Source: Diphasiastrum complanatum (lineage: Eukaryota > Streptophyta > Lycopodiopsida > Lycopodiales > Lycopodiaceae). Taken from it: a DNA stretch of 64,000 bases. Below are positions 1 through 10,070 of this stretch, in pieces. How positions within the stretch are numbered: the first letter of the stretch is position 1; each line of letters opens with the position of its first letter. The translations under genes were made by a program, and so were the position numbers. The notes below the pieces were generated by a model. The model searched no databases. It was not told where the DNA came from and saw only the letters and a list, made by a program, of their open reading frames with translations. The stretch covers positions 13,281,837 through 13,345,836 of the forward strand of contig CM055095.1 in assembly GCA_029204225.1 (NCBI GenBank). Reading direction: 5' to 3'.

Positions 1-46
1 ACTGGTGACTATAGTATTCAGTTCTAATTACAGAGCCCTTGGACAA

Positions 47-108
47 ATCCCCAAGATGCTCGGCCAGAGCTACCCAAGAGCACCTCTCACCTTAGACCGA
101 GGAGGTCT
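47..108. repeat. Dispersed repeat, copy 1 (LTR-like fragment)
   Basis: This stretch is nearly the same as 7111-7170 (shared core CACCTCTCACCTTAGACCGA). The second copy sits inside an LTR-like block at 7089-7517, so this is probably an LTR fragment of the same family, cut at 109/110 by the Copia LTR that starts at 110. By eye only a few substitutions separate the copies. Confidence 0.7.
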
Positions 109-109
109 A

Positions 110-562
110 TGATAAGTGACAAAATTTCCAGAATTCACACGTGTGGGGAAGGTCCACAAGTATGATAGATCTAATTAAGCTTTATGATTAGCACAATAAC
201 CTGATTCTAGATTGATTAGCAAGATCTAGTACAGAAGTTATGGCTTAGCCACAATCTAGCATGCTAAGCATCATAATATGATAGTAATGAATCATAAATG
301 AGCAAAAGTACAAGATATCAGTGTATTAGCATTAGCCTCAACACGAGTTAGAGAGAGAAAGATAGAGAGATAACAAACAAGATTTGTGTGGATCCAAAAT
401 GGCATGAGATAGCTACAAAGCTTTGGTTCTTCATCAAAAAATATGATGAGAGCTACACATATATATGAAGTTTGAGGAGGCTCGAGATAGAACCACATCC
501 ATGCATCATCTAATGACATCTGAAGTGAAAACTAGAGTCTATGTGACATTTGTCACTTATCA
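110..562 (-). repeat. Copia LTR (3' LTR of the minus-strand element)
   Basis: The block begins TGATAAGTGACAAA and ends with the reverse complement of that motif (TTTGTCACTTATCA), a 14-bp perfect terminal inverted repeat with the TG...CA ends of an LTR. It carries the CACACGTGTG palindrome (136-145) seen near the ends of other LTRs here. It lies downstream, in minus orientation, of the gag-pol remnant at 926-2853, so it should be that element's 3' LTR. I found no matching 5' LTR to the right, so the pair is incomplete. Confidence 0.65.
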
Positions 563-925
563 TGCATGAATCTCTACCAACTTTTTCCAAGTGTCCTAGT
601 TCTAACTAGAAATGTACAAATCATCATGCATGTGTCCATTACACTTTGTTCATGCCTTGCATGTCACTATGGATCACTTACAATTAATGCATGTGAATTG
701 CCACGAGTTTCTACAAGCATAATTTTGCTAAATCTATGTCTACAGACTATATGCAAGTTGTACTCATCAATCTAGATATGACATATCCATGTAGCTCGAG
801 TTCTATCTAGGCCAAACCTGGCATTTTGCATTTATGAACAACATACTTGCATGGTACAATATTTGTAGCAAGCCTAAAGTCAAGATGGATTATTTTTCCA
901 ATTCAACACTCCTCCTAAAAACAAT
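563..925 (-). other. Copia 3' untranslated region, no gene seen
   Basis: This AT-rich stretch lies between the LTR and the RNase H fragment. I see no coding frame with recognisable similarity and no clear polypurine tract. Confidence 0.4.
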
Positions 926-1430
926 CTATATTGACTTGAACATGGATCTTGGTATTACTCCAAGATTGGCTCTATGCTTGATGAAGGAACTTTTGCTCAA
1001 AGGTTTGGTGAGCATATCAACAATACAAGATGATATGTCGAAGTGCTCCAAGTATATTTCCCCTCCAATGAGCTTCTCTCTCACGAAGTGATGTGCAACT
1101 TCGATATGCTTGCTCCTTGCATGGAATATCGGGTTGTTGGCAAGGGCTTGGGCTGAAATGTTGTCACACATTATCATAGGTAGATCCTCTTCCATGATTA
1201 TCTTTAGCTCCACTAGCAACCTCTTGATCCAAAGCACTTCCTTTGTTGTTGTAGTGAGTGAATTGTACTCAGCTTCACAAGATGAGAGTGATACAGTATC
1301 TTGCTTTTTGGAAAGCTAAGATATCAAGTTTCCTCCAAAATATATGACATAAGCACTTGTAGATTTTCGATCTGCTCTATCACTTGCAAAATTCGAGTCA
1401 GAATAGCCTTCTATGTGATTTTGCAAAAGC
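926..1430 (-). pseudogene. Copia RNase H remnant
   Basis: Minus-strand frames read as the C-terminal RNase H of a Ty1/Copia polyprotein: GYSDSNFASDRADRKSTSAY, then SLSSCEAEYNSLTTTTKEVL, then NPIFHARSKHIEVAHHFVRE and a degenerate MLTKPL end. These are the usual Copia RNase H blocks in the right order. The reading frame breaks several times. At about 1430 the frame jumps directly from the integrase zinc-binding N-terminus to RNase H, so the integrase core and all of reverse transcriptase have been deleted. Confidence 0.85.
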
Positions 1431-2853
1431 ACAAGCCTCACAAGGCTTGAAATCTTTGGAAAGAGATGTTGGAAGACCAATGGCCTTCACTTTCTTGACC
1501 ATAGAAGACATAGATTTAAAGTTAGGATGTCCCAACCTCACCACAACTCCTCCTTAGATAACAAAGCAACTTCACAAAGGTTTTCATTCTCATAAGAATT
1601 CAACTTAAAAATTCCACCACATCTAGATCCATCAGCTTGGATCTCATCATTTTTCTTGATAAAGCAAGTATTGGAGTTGAACTTTACATCACAACCATTA
1701 TCAAGCAACTTTCCCACACTAATCAAGTTCTTTGTAAGTTTTGGAATGAAAAGAACATTAGAAGTTCAAGAACTTTTGAAGAAGCAAGTTTCAATGGAAT
1801 GTTGCCAATTCTTTCTATAGAGCACTCATGATCATTAGTAGTGTAAATAGATTTCTTAAGTCCTTTGTAAGGTACAATTGAGTCAAAAGACTCCTTTGAG
1901 CAACACAAATGTGAAGAAGCTCCACTATCTATGTACCAAGCTCCATCTTTCTTGAAAGGTGATGAAGAAAAACTGGACATTGTAAGTGATCCTTCTCCAT
2001 CACTTGTAACAAAATCTTCTTCAATCTCTTTGGAGAGATTAGCTTGCTTGAGTTGGTTTTTCTTCTTAAAACAATTAAAGGCATAGTTCCCCTTCTTGCC
2101 ATAGAAGAAACACTTCACTTTCTTCTTCTTGGTCTTTGAAGTAGAAGGATGAGATGTATCATTCTCTTCACCATCTTTGTCTCGATCTTTGGCTTTATCT
2201 TTGTTGGATGCTTGAGAGAACTGGTTCTTACTCCTTCCTTTATGCTTGTCATGCTCGAGTTTGTTCATCTTGGAAAGTTTACAGCTTTGCCTAGATTCTT
2301 CGGAAATAAGAATTCCTTGGAGGGTTTCTAGATTAGGCAACTCCTCTATAATGGCAAAAGACTGAACAAGATTATCATAGTCATCTTTCAAGCCATTTAA
2401 AATGACTTGAACTAGCTCATCTTGGTTAATAGTAACACCAACATAGGAAAGCTCTCTATATAGATCTTTAACTCTCAGAACATAGTTTGATGCACTCTCT
2501 TCACTTCTTTGGAAACTTTGGAAAATCTGATTTCTAAGAGTGAGTATTCTAGAAGTTTTCTTTGCTTCATAGATGGACTTAAGTGCATCCCAAGCATCTA
2601 TAGCTGTGGTGCAAGATCCTCTCTCTAAAATTTTCATTAGATATATTCATCTTAATGAAATGTAGAGCCATTCTAGCTATGTTCCTATACTTAGGAATTT
2701 CAGCCTGTGCTTGAGGCTCCTCCTCAACATCAAGCACAATGTCCATAACATCCAGAGTATCAAAATAGACTCCATTTGGAACTTCCATATTGAGTAATTA
2801 GAAGTATTTAGTCTTTCATTTGCTTCTAGAAGATATCCTCCCAGAGGTGCCAT
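1431..2853 (-). pseudogene. Copia gag-protease-integrase N-terminus remnant
   Basis: The element is read leftwards from an ATG at 2853-2851 (MAPLGGYLLEANERLNTSNY). It has a UBN2-type gag, a one-base deletion near 2757 relative to the relative at 55994, and a degraded CCHC knuckle (CFFYGKKGNYAFNC, with the second Cys and the His lost). A protease motif, WYIDSGASSHL, lies at about 1940. A GAG-pre-integrase block (ISVGKLLDNGCDVKFN) and a zinc-binding RLGHPNF...CEAC segment follow. The gag is clearly the same family as the elements at 47767 and 55994. It is a non-functional copy because of the frameshift, the lost knuckle residues and the missing RT. Confidence 0.88.
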
Positions 2854-3340
2854 TTAGATGAAGACTTCTTAGTTATTGGACTGCAATATGTTTGAGCTTG
2901 TTCCAATCAGACTTAAAGTTGCTGCTCTCTTTCACTATGGGTATTTTCAAGGATGTTCTACCTTCCTATGTGAAACACTTGCAAATGTATTTGAGATGAA
3001 TCTCAAATATTCCACAAGTTATCTAGATCAGACACACAAAGTGGATTGAGACACTTTGGCTAGTTTGAATCCTACTTTTGGCATGTGTGAAAGGCTTCAA
3101 AAGAAAATACTATTGACACTCAGAAGGCTCAAAGGGTGTTCAATTATTTTAACTTAGTCTTGATCTTCAGTTTCTTGTGTAGGATGCTCAAAACAATGGA
3201 TTCAGAACAAAGCAAGGTTGAAACAAATCAAAATGCTGTCACTCGGATTTTGGACCTATCCCTATCCTCTTTAAGAGCTTATAACTCTTGATAGACACAT
3301 CAGATTGTACCCAATGGACGAACATATAGAACCTGAAATC
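2854..3340 (-). other. Copia 5' leader (part), with conserved block
   Basis: This is untranslated leader upstream of the minus-strand gag. The segment 3226-3286 matches, in the same position relative to gag, the leaders at 47332-47391 and 55568-55630. The primer site and 5' LTR are absent; homology ends near 3340, where Gypsy sequence begins. Confidence 0.6.
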
Positions 3341-3356
3341 GCAGAAGATTATCCAT

Positions 3357-4640
3357 ATGAGATTCAGATGTCATAGGTTCTACCGAATGCGGGCCCAAAT
3401 ACACAAGCCATCCACAAACCCATTCGAGGGACAAGAACCTGATAGGGCCGAGTCTTCACGAGCACGAGCCTATTTTTATGGTGCTGAACCCTCTCAGGCT
3501 AGAACCAACCTTAATGGTGCTTCAGCTACCCATCATTCTCATCATGAGAGACGTACACACAAGCTAGATCTACCAAAATTGGACGGTAGTTCAGACTCTC
3601 AAAGATTTTATCAAATCTGAATGCATGTGATGCATATGGCAAAACATCTTTCGCTGCTATGGGTCAACTGTTTTCGATGACCATGATCGCTAAATCACGT
3701 GATTGGTTTTTCAACCTTGATCGTGAAGATAAGACAGACTGGTCAATTCTGAAAGAGTCCTTTATCAAGCACTTTAAGCCCTTTCGCTTGATAGAGAGCC
3801 CTTTTGTCAAATTGAGTAATATCAAGATGGCAAAAGATGAACGTGTACGAGACTATATCGAGCGTTTCTAATGCCTCAAAAGTCAAGTACAGGAACAACC
3901 CTCCGAACAGATGCTCATCATCTGGTTCCTAGTTGGACTTCCATGATGGATTAGACGCGAGCTTAAATCCAATGACGAATATATGAGCCTCAAATTAGCT
4001 ATGTCTGATGCCATCAAGGAGGAAGATGAAGGATCAGATGTAGACAAATCAAGAGAAAGGAGAGCACCACGTGCTCCTATCCATGAGTCTAAGCCGATCG
4101 AGGATACCGGAGATCAGCTTTGGAAATCCCAGTTGGAGTTGCTTAATGAGCAACATCAACTTCAAATGGAGAAACTCACCAATGAGTTTCAAGCTACCCT
4201 GAAGTCTATCCAAAGCAGTATGCCTAGTCAGCCAAACCCTGCACAGGTACCTTATAGACGAAAACCAATATGGTGCCCACACTGCCGGGCTACACATCCT
4301 GCTGATGCTTGTCCTTCATATCGACCTATCCAAGCACATATAGTTCAACAATATGAAGGACAACCACCACAATCTGGAAATGTCTTAACCTATCATGAAT
4401 ACCCACAAGAAAGTCCAGAACCATTGGCCATACAAGATGGCCATGCCGTTATACAAGGGCCATTGCACACCAGACGTTTCATCTGTGGTGAAACTGGCCA
4501 CTTCATGGTTGATTGTCCAGTCAAGACCAAGTACCATGTTGAGTGTCCTGACTATATCAGAAAACACAGTTTCAAAGACTGTCCGAAACAATCAACTAAG
4601 ATCCTACCTGTCTGTCACGTCAGTTATGAATTAGAATAGG
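3357..4640 (+). pseudogene. Ty3/Gypsy gag remnant
   Basis: In pieces of different frames this encodes a Retrotrans_gag-type protein: HKLDLPKLDG, then AAMGQLFSMTMIAKSRDWFF, DWSILKESFIKHF and a DERVRDYIERF block. A coiled-coil-like stretch (QLELLNEQHQLQMEKL) follows, then unusual zinc knuckles such as CPHCRATHPADAC (C-x2-C-x3-H-x4-C) and FICGETGHFMVDC. The frame is broken near 3617 (TGA plus shift) and 3871 (TAA). Protease and polymerase are not visible downstream. The similar knuckles at 53445-53640 suggest a second copy of the same family. Confidence 0.8.
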
Positions 4641-5917
4641 ATCCTCACGACAACAACAAGACACTATAGCACCCAACTGCTCAACCTGCTACTCAATTGA
4701 GAAGTTTCTTGCAAACTTCTACATTACCGCACAATACACCAGTTCCATCATGCAAAAAGACACTAATATGAAATGAGTCCTTGTCAAAGGAAAGTGAAAG
4801 CGATATTCTGTCATCTGCTACAATGTCCAACCAAGAGCAACCTCCACAGGGAATTGACAGTTTTTCTCCCCTTCCACAATCTCAAATCTATTTGTCTTTC
4901 CACATGCTGATAAGATTTCCAAATTGCCAAAACACAATAAATCTAGCAATCGGAAATGCAGATAGAGATTCGGTTCTGAATCTCTTGTTCACAGAGGTCC
5001 TTAGGACATAGTACCTCAACCATACATGCATCTCAAGCTATATCTTACAACATCTGCTATCAATGATGGTAGATTTAGTGTCACCAACTCTGCCTTGTTT
5101 TGACAAGGGCATGTGAGAGTAAATCTCCTTACTCTACAGACAATGAAATACTACAACTATCAAGGTGTATTATACATGTTGATGAATGACTTTTGTTTGA
5201 CAAGTGCTCTATGGCTTTCCCTCTCTGTAACATTGGTATCTTCCTTGTTTATTTTTTGTCATTTTTTTGATTTTAGTAATTTCTTCTAATAGCATATCTT
5301 TTTCTAGATTTGTTTTTAGCTCATCAAGGATAGCCATTGAACAAGAGACATCATATAACATATCTCAAGAATAACTTGTCAGTCATCTGTCAATCTTTAG
5401 AACACCTTGCACAGAGTTTACAATCTTTGAGCATACTGAACATTTGCAAAATACATCTCCCGTTCGAGTCGATTCGTGAATCTCATAGTCATATTCATTT
5501 TTGAGTCAACTATAGCAAGATTGAAACAAATTTAGTTAAAATTTGTTCAATCTTAAGTCCAGTCGCACGTTCAACGTATTTCAACTACGTGTTCCACACG
5601 CCGATCCAATCCTGAGCATGAATAGTTACCAGTAACAACATCCCCACCAACAGATCCACTGAAGCAGTTATGTTGCCAACAACAACATCAGCAAGATTGA
5701 CAGCCAAAGTCACAAGTCAAATATGAAAACGACAAGGCTAAGAAGACAAGTGTGCAATTTAAAGAGACTCAATCAGAAGAAGTACCCCGGTCACGACGAG
5801 AATCCTTTAGAAAAGGAAACACAAGCATTGGAAAATCAGTCTCCAGATCTTAAAGAGAAGAATCAATAGACTGATAGGGAATCAATAAACAAGATTTCCA
5901 CATAGGCTTGCCATAGG
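4641..5917. other. Unassigned stretch after Gypsy gag
   Basis: Short open frames only (for example 4781-5011, +). I recognise no domain. It may be decayed gag-protease of the preceding element, but I cannot support that from motifs. Confidence 0.3.
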
Positions 5918-6200
5918 CTTGTGTTGGAAGCCAACCAGGCTCTGCCACATAGGCTTCAGTGGATCTAGAGAGAGAAAGAGGTGGATCTCGCAAACTACCA
6001 CGTGGGAAGCCACGTAGGCCTGCCACATGGAAAACCATGTAGGTCTACCTGGTGGCAAGTCTTGCAACTTAGGATTTGCAAACACGTAGTTCTAACATAG
6101 GCTTGCGTGGAAAGCCATCCAGACTTTGCCACGTAGGCCTGAGTGAACCTAGAGAGAGAAAGAGGGGGCTCATAAACTACCAGGTGGCCAACCAAGTAGT
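5918..6200. repeat. Imperfect tandem repeat, period about 184 bp
   Basis: Two ~100-bp units, 5918-6020 and 6102-6200, share CTAGAGAGAGAAAGAGG, the CCACGTAGGC motif and an AAACTACCA(C/G)GTGG block, separated by a less similar spacer. Shorter motifs (CCACATAGGC, TACCATAGGCTTG) recur through 6260. Repeated CCACRTGG-like words make the tract rich in near-palindromes. Confidence 0.7.
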
Positions 6201-7088
6201 CCTACCATAGGCTTGTGTGGTTTACCACATGGCCTACCATAGACTCATGTAGCAGGCCACATAGGCATGCTATCGACCAAGTTGATTCAGATCAATCTTG
6301 ATCAAAAGAAACTCTCTAGAGCAATGATAGTTGGATCCCCTCTTATGAAGCCCAAGGAGGTCCAAAAGTAATGGATCAAAAGAAAGAGCTACAGAAAAAG
6401 AAAGATGAAGACAACCATGAGCCTGCAAAATGAAGCATGCTCCTCACCCAGCAAGTGGTGGTCAAAGCTCAACATTGCAAGGGTCCAAAGCTGCAACTGT
6501 AGAACTATCAGTTCCTTCACCCTTCCACCAGGCCTTCATCATGTTTCCTTACCATTACCAAACCGTCCATCCAAAACTGTTCCTACCACCAAATTCTTGA
6601 TGACGAGTTCATCCCCTTGAAACTGATAATCGAAGTTTGTGCAACCTGCAGATCGAAGGTTTTCCTTGAGACTGGAACTTCAACTGAGAGAGAACCACGG
6701 AAACACCCAGAAGCAAACGGAGGATACAGACCTCCCAGAAGTTAGAATATGCTAAGAAACCAAAGATGAAACCGTCAATGGCAGATACAAGTTAAAAGAA
6801 AGAAGACACGCAGGAAGCACTCGAGCATGCAAGTTCTGAAGCTGCTGGGGGCTCTCCAAATTTTGAGGATGTCAACCCATTACAACAATAAGACATTCTG
6901 ATCAAATTGTGGCAATTTGTAAAAACAGTTTTTTAGATAAAGACTGGCGACAATAAACACTTGGTTTTATGTAAGCGAATGAGGATCTACGCTTTTCCAA
7001 GTGCCGATCGAAGACGCCAATGCGGAAGCGGAGTGAAATCATCCAATATGAGTTGTAGTGGGTCTTGCAACCCATTAGGAGTGGGATG
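6201..7088. other. No gene recognised
   Basis: This purine-rich stretch holds no convincing coding frame. It may be the 3' non-coding part of a Gypsy element, since an LTR-like block starts at about 7089. Confidence 0.3.
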
Positions 7089-7517
7089 ATGTTGGCTGAT
7101 TCTGACGAATTCCCAAGATACTCGGACAGAGCAACTCAAGAGCACCTCTCACCTTAGACCGAGGAGGTCTTTGAGAAGACGAGACTAACAAAGACTGGGA
7201 GCCGAGTATGAGAGCCGAGGAATACTAGTTAGTAATGACAAGTAAGAACTGTGTAAGCCTCATGGTGAATCTCGGAAGATGGAATGACCATGTAGGAACT
7301 AGTATTTCTAGGCAAAGGTAATAAATGCAAGTAGACCCCTCTTAAAGAAAGTAGAGTGAGCCACCTTTTGATGGTGACCTCTAGTAAAGAGCATTATTCC
7401 ACTTGTAATTTGTGAAATGTAGAAATTCCACTAGGATGCCACCAAAGGTGCTCTCTTGCTTATTTAGGAGACTCCCTCTTTGTGAAGAGGAGCTTTTTGT
7501 GTATTGTATCAACTCCA
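7089..7517 (+). repeat. LTR-like block
   Basis: It begins TGTTGGCTGATT and ends TCAACTCCA, next to a gag coding segment. It contains the dispersed repeat also seen at 47-108 (here 7111-7170). The right part, with TTATTTAGGAGACTCCC and a CTTTTTGTGTATTG run, resembles an LTR promoter/R region. No primer site follows; the sequence goes straight into the middle of a gag frame, so this may be an unrelated LTR inserted in, or recombined with, gag copy A. Confidence 0.4.
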
Positions 7518-7518
7518 T

Positions 7519-8515
7519 GCTGAAATCTGATTCAGCAGATGAGGATGAGTCTTCAGAGTACTCATCTTATTCTTCTTCATCATGAATGGAAAATTTTTCT
7601 TATAGGAAATCCAAGAATAGAAACTCAAATAGGAAGAAAAGAATGGAGAAATCTGAAAAGATGGATCCATTAAGGAAGAGTGTTGAGATATTAGCAAAAG
7701 AAATGAGTGATTTAAAAGTCCAAAATTTGACATTAAAGCCAAACAAAAAAAAGCGAAGCTTGACGCCAATGTTTGGTGTACCGCTTGTGGGAAGGAAGGT
7801 CATTCTAAAACCAACTGTCCCAGTTTACAGACTAACTATTTAGAAGAGAAATTATTCCTCTGTCCAATTAATAATCATGAGGAGGTAGCTTATACCGCAA
7901 CTCCTACTAACCAAAAGAACATTATACCAAAACAACATATTGGTCAATAGTACACTATTTTGCGTAGAGGGGGACAAGAGATTCCACTCCTCCACCCAGA
8001 GTAAGGGGTTCGTGCTACAATTGCGGAGCTCCGGGTCACTATTCACCTGATTGCCTTGAACCCAGGAGGTCAGTAGGATATGTGCCGCTCTGTGCTAACT
8101 GTAAAGGTGAAGGGCATGTCAATGTTGGATGTCCTCAACCACAACAACCACGGTCTAAACCAAGGTTTGTAAACTCGCCTAGAGAAGATGACCTTCGGCC
8201 ATCTAAAACTAACACTGACATGATAGTTCAGAGGATATAAGTAGAGTCCAGATCATTAGGTCAAGACCATCAATGCCCCAATTTAGATATAAAGATAAAT
8301 AAAGTGACTACTAGAAGTAGTAAAGATTCTTCAGCTCTTAAGGATAAGAAGAAAATCTAAGACAAAATCTGCGAAAAACGCGAAAAAATGCGACAGAAAA
8401 AGCGAAAGTAAAAAACAATCAGTAAAAATTTCTAATAGTAAAGAATCAGACCTTGATAGGCCTACTGAAAAATATTATGATGTTGCTATTAGTTCAGAAG
8501 CTAAATTAAACCATC
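7519..8515 (+). pseudogene. Gypsy gag copy A (C-terminal half, decayed)
   Basis: It is homologous along its length to the C-terminal half of gag copy B (about 10990-12000). Shared parts are the acidic/serine-rich run, a lysine-rich run with the MEKSEKM..L(R/K)KSVE block, and the three zinc-knuckle regions (first: CTACGKEGHSKTNC at about 7778-7822). Several frameshifts and stops disrupt it. The N-terminal gag is missing and its end is joined to an integrase fragment at about 8515. Confidence 0.8.
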
Positions 8516-8521
8516 AAGGCC

Positions 8522-9143
8522 ATGATGTCATACATTTCTACTATGCATCGCCAAACCACTCCATATAATCCAAACGCGAATGGGCTTACGGAACAGGCGA
8601 ACGGAATTTTGTGTACAATTTTGAATAAAGTAACAGAAATGCATTCTTCTGATTGGGATCAGAAGTTACCATCCGTCTTATGGGCATACAAAACTGCCAA
8701 AAAGGTCACAACTAGGCAGACTCCATACTATCTTGTGTATGGAATGCATCCCATATTACCAATAGAATTCAAAGTTCCAACATTTTGCATTAGTAATGAA
8801 GAGCGAATGGATGAACATGATAGTCTTCGGGAGCGGATGACATCTTTGACGCAACTGGAGGAGGATCGCCGTCTTTCATTAATCGAGACTGAACGAGTTC
8901 AGAATAAAAGAAAAGAAAATTTTCAACCAATCCATTAAAAAAATAAAAATCAAATGAGGGGACTACGTGCTTCTGTATGATAACAGACACATGTTGTTTC
9001 CTAGGAAATTACATACCAGATGGATGGGACCTTACAAAGTCATAGAAGTTTTTAACAATGGATCACTTCAGTTAGCCGATCTTGAAGGACATTTACTTGA
9101 TACTCGAGTAAATGGCTCAAGGGTGAAGCGCTACTATGACTAA
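8522..9143 (+). pseudogene. Gypsy integrase C-terminal part
   Basis: The frame 8522-8938 begins in the last part of the integrase core (HRQTTPYNPNANGLTEQANG; here Q stands where the catalytic Glu is normally found) and runs through the QTPYYLVYGMHPILPIEF block. Beyond an in-frame TAA and TGA, the C-terminal domain continues to a TAA at 9141-9143 with GDYVLLYDNRHMLFPRKLHT, RWMGPYKVIEVF and LLDTRVNGSRVKRYYD. Protease, RT, RNase H and most of integrase are deleted between this and gag copy A. Confidence 0.85.
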
Positions 9144-9982
9144 TTTCCGATACTATTCACATTTTATCTAGTTTCTAAAAACCTTCATCTTTGGTCCAAT
9201 CATTTCCACCGAAGTTTGCGATATTTGTGACACTTGCACCTTTGCATTCTTCACCCATATGTGTTGTAGCAAAATTTGCGACACTGTTCACATTTCATCC
9301 AACTGACACTTTGTTGTCAATCCATTACCTTCGCAAAATGTGCAGAATTGCAGATATGCTGAGGAAAGGCAACCAAATTTATAAGAGTCAGGCAAAAGAG
9401 GCAATTCTATGGCGGATAAACGCCGAAGTCACATTGGGAGCCTGTGTATCTCATGGGAGATATAGGATCGACCCAACAACTTGGAAAGGTATCCAAGAAA
9501 GAATGATCCAAACCTTCCAACTGCAATATCTGCAACCCTAGATGGTTGCATATGAGAAATTGAAAGATGTTTTGATTTGTTTGCTTTATGCGATAAGAAC
9601 TAATCTTCTATGTTTGATTAAGAAGAATCCTTAGCCAATGTGATTCTGCTTGATGAATCTATTTGCTAGTTGATGTCTGTTCTGACTGTTTACCTAAAGT
9701 CTAAAGAGCCTGGAAGATAAAGTAATCTTTACAATTGTAGACCTTGACCAAATCGTTTCATCATTGGTGTTCCTAGATGCCAATTTACCCAAATATCTTT
9801 GGATAACCAGTTATGTCGCTGTAGTATTCATTGTGAATTTTATACATTCTAGTCTGTTTACCATCGTACATACATTTACCATGCAAAGGATGAGATTATT
9901 CTCTCTCTTGGGGAATGATCAAACCTTTTATACTACGTAATTCATCGCTTTTGTGAAAATCTATAACGACTAGGCCACCACA
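9144..9982 (+). repeat. Presumed Gypsy LTR between copies A and B
   Basis: This non-coding stretch lies after an integrase stop codon and ends ...GGCCACCACA four bases before a primer binding site. It would serve as 3' LTR for the A remnant and 5' LTR for B. The left boundary cannot be fixed by eye; its open frame at 9191-9541 has no recognisable domain. Confidence 0.5.
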
Positions 9983-9987
9983 TAATT

Positions 9988-10005
9988 TGGCGTCGTCGCC
10001 GGGGA
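9988..10005 (+). other. Gypsy primer binding site (tRNA-Asp type)
   Basis: TGGCGTCGTCGCCGGGGA differs at two of 18 positions from TGGCGCCGTTGCCGGGGA, the site used by many plant Gypsy elements. It marks the start of the internal region of copy B. Confidence 0.75.
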
Positions 10006-10070
10006 GATGAATTTCACCTTTTGCGATATTTTTAAGTGTATTGCATCTACGAATCTTTCTCATGTAATGC

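Noticed and set aside
9191-9541. 116-codon open frame as a gene
   Set aside because: It lies inside the presumed LTR between integrase stop and primer site and matches nothing known to me.
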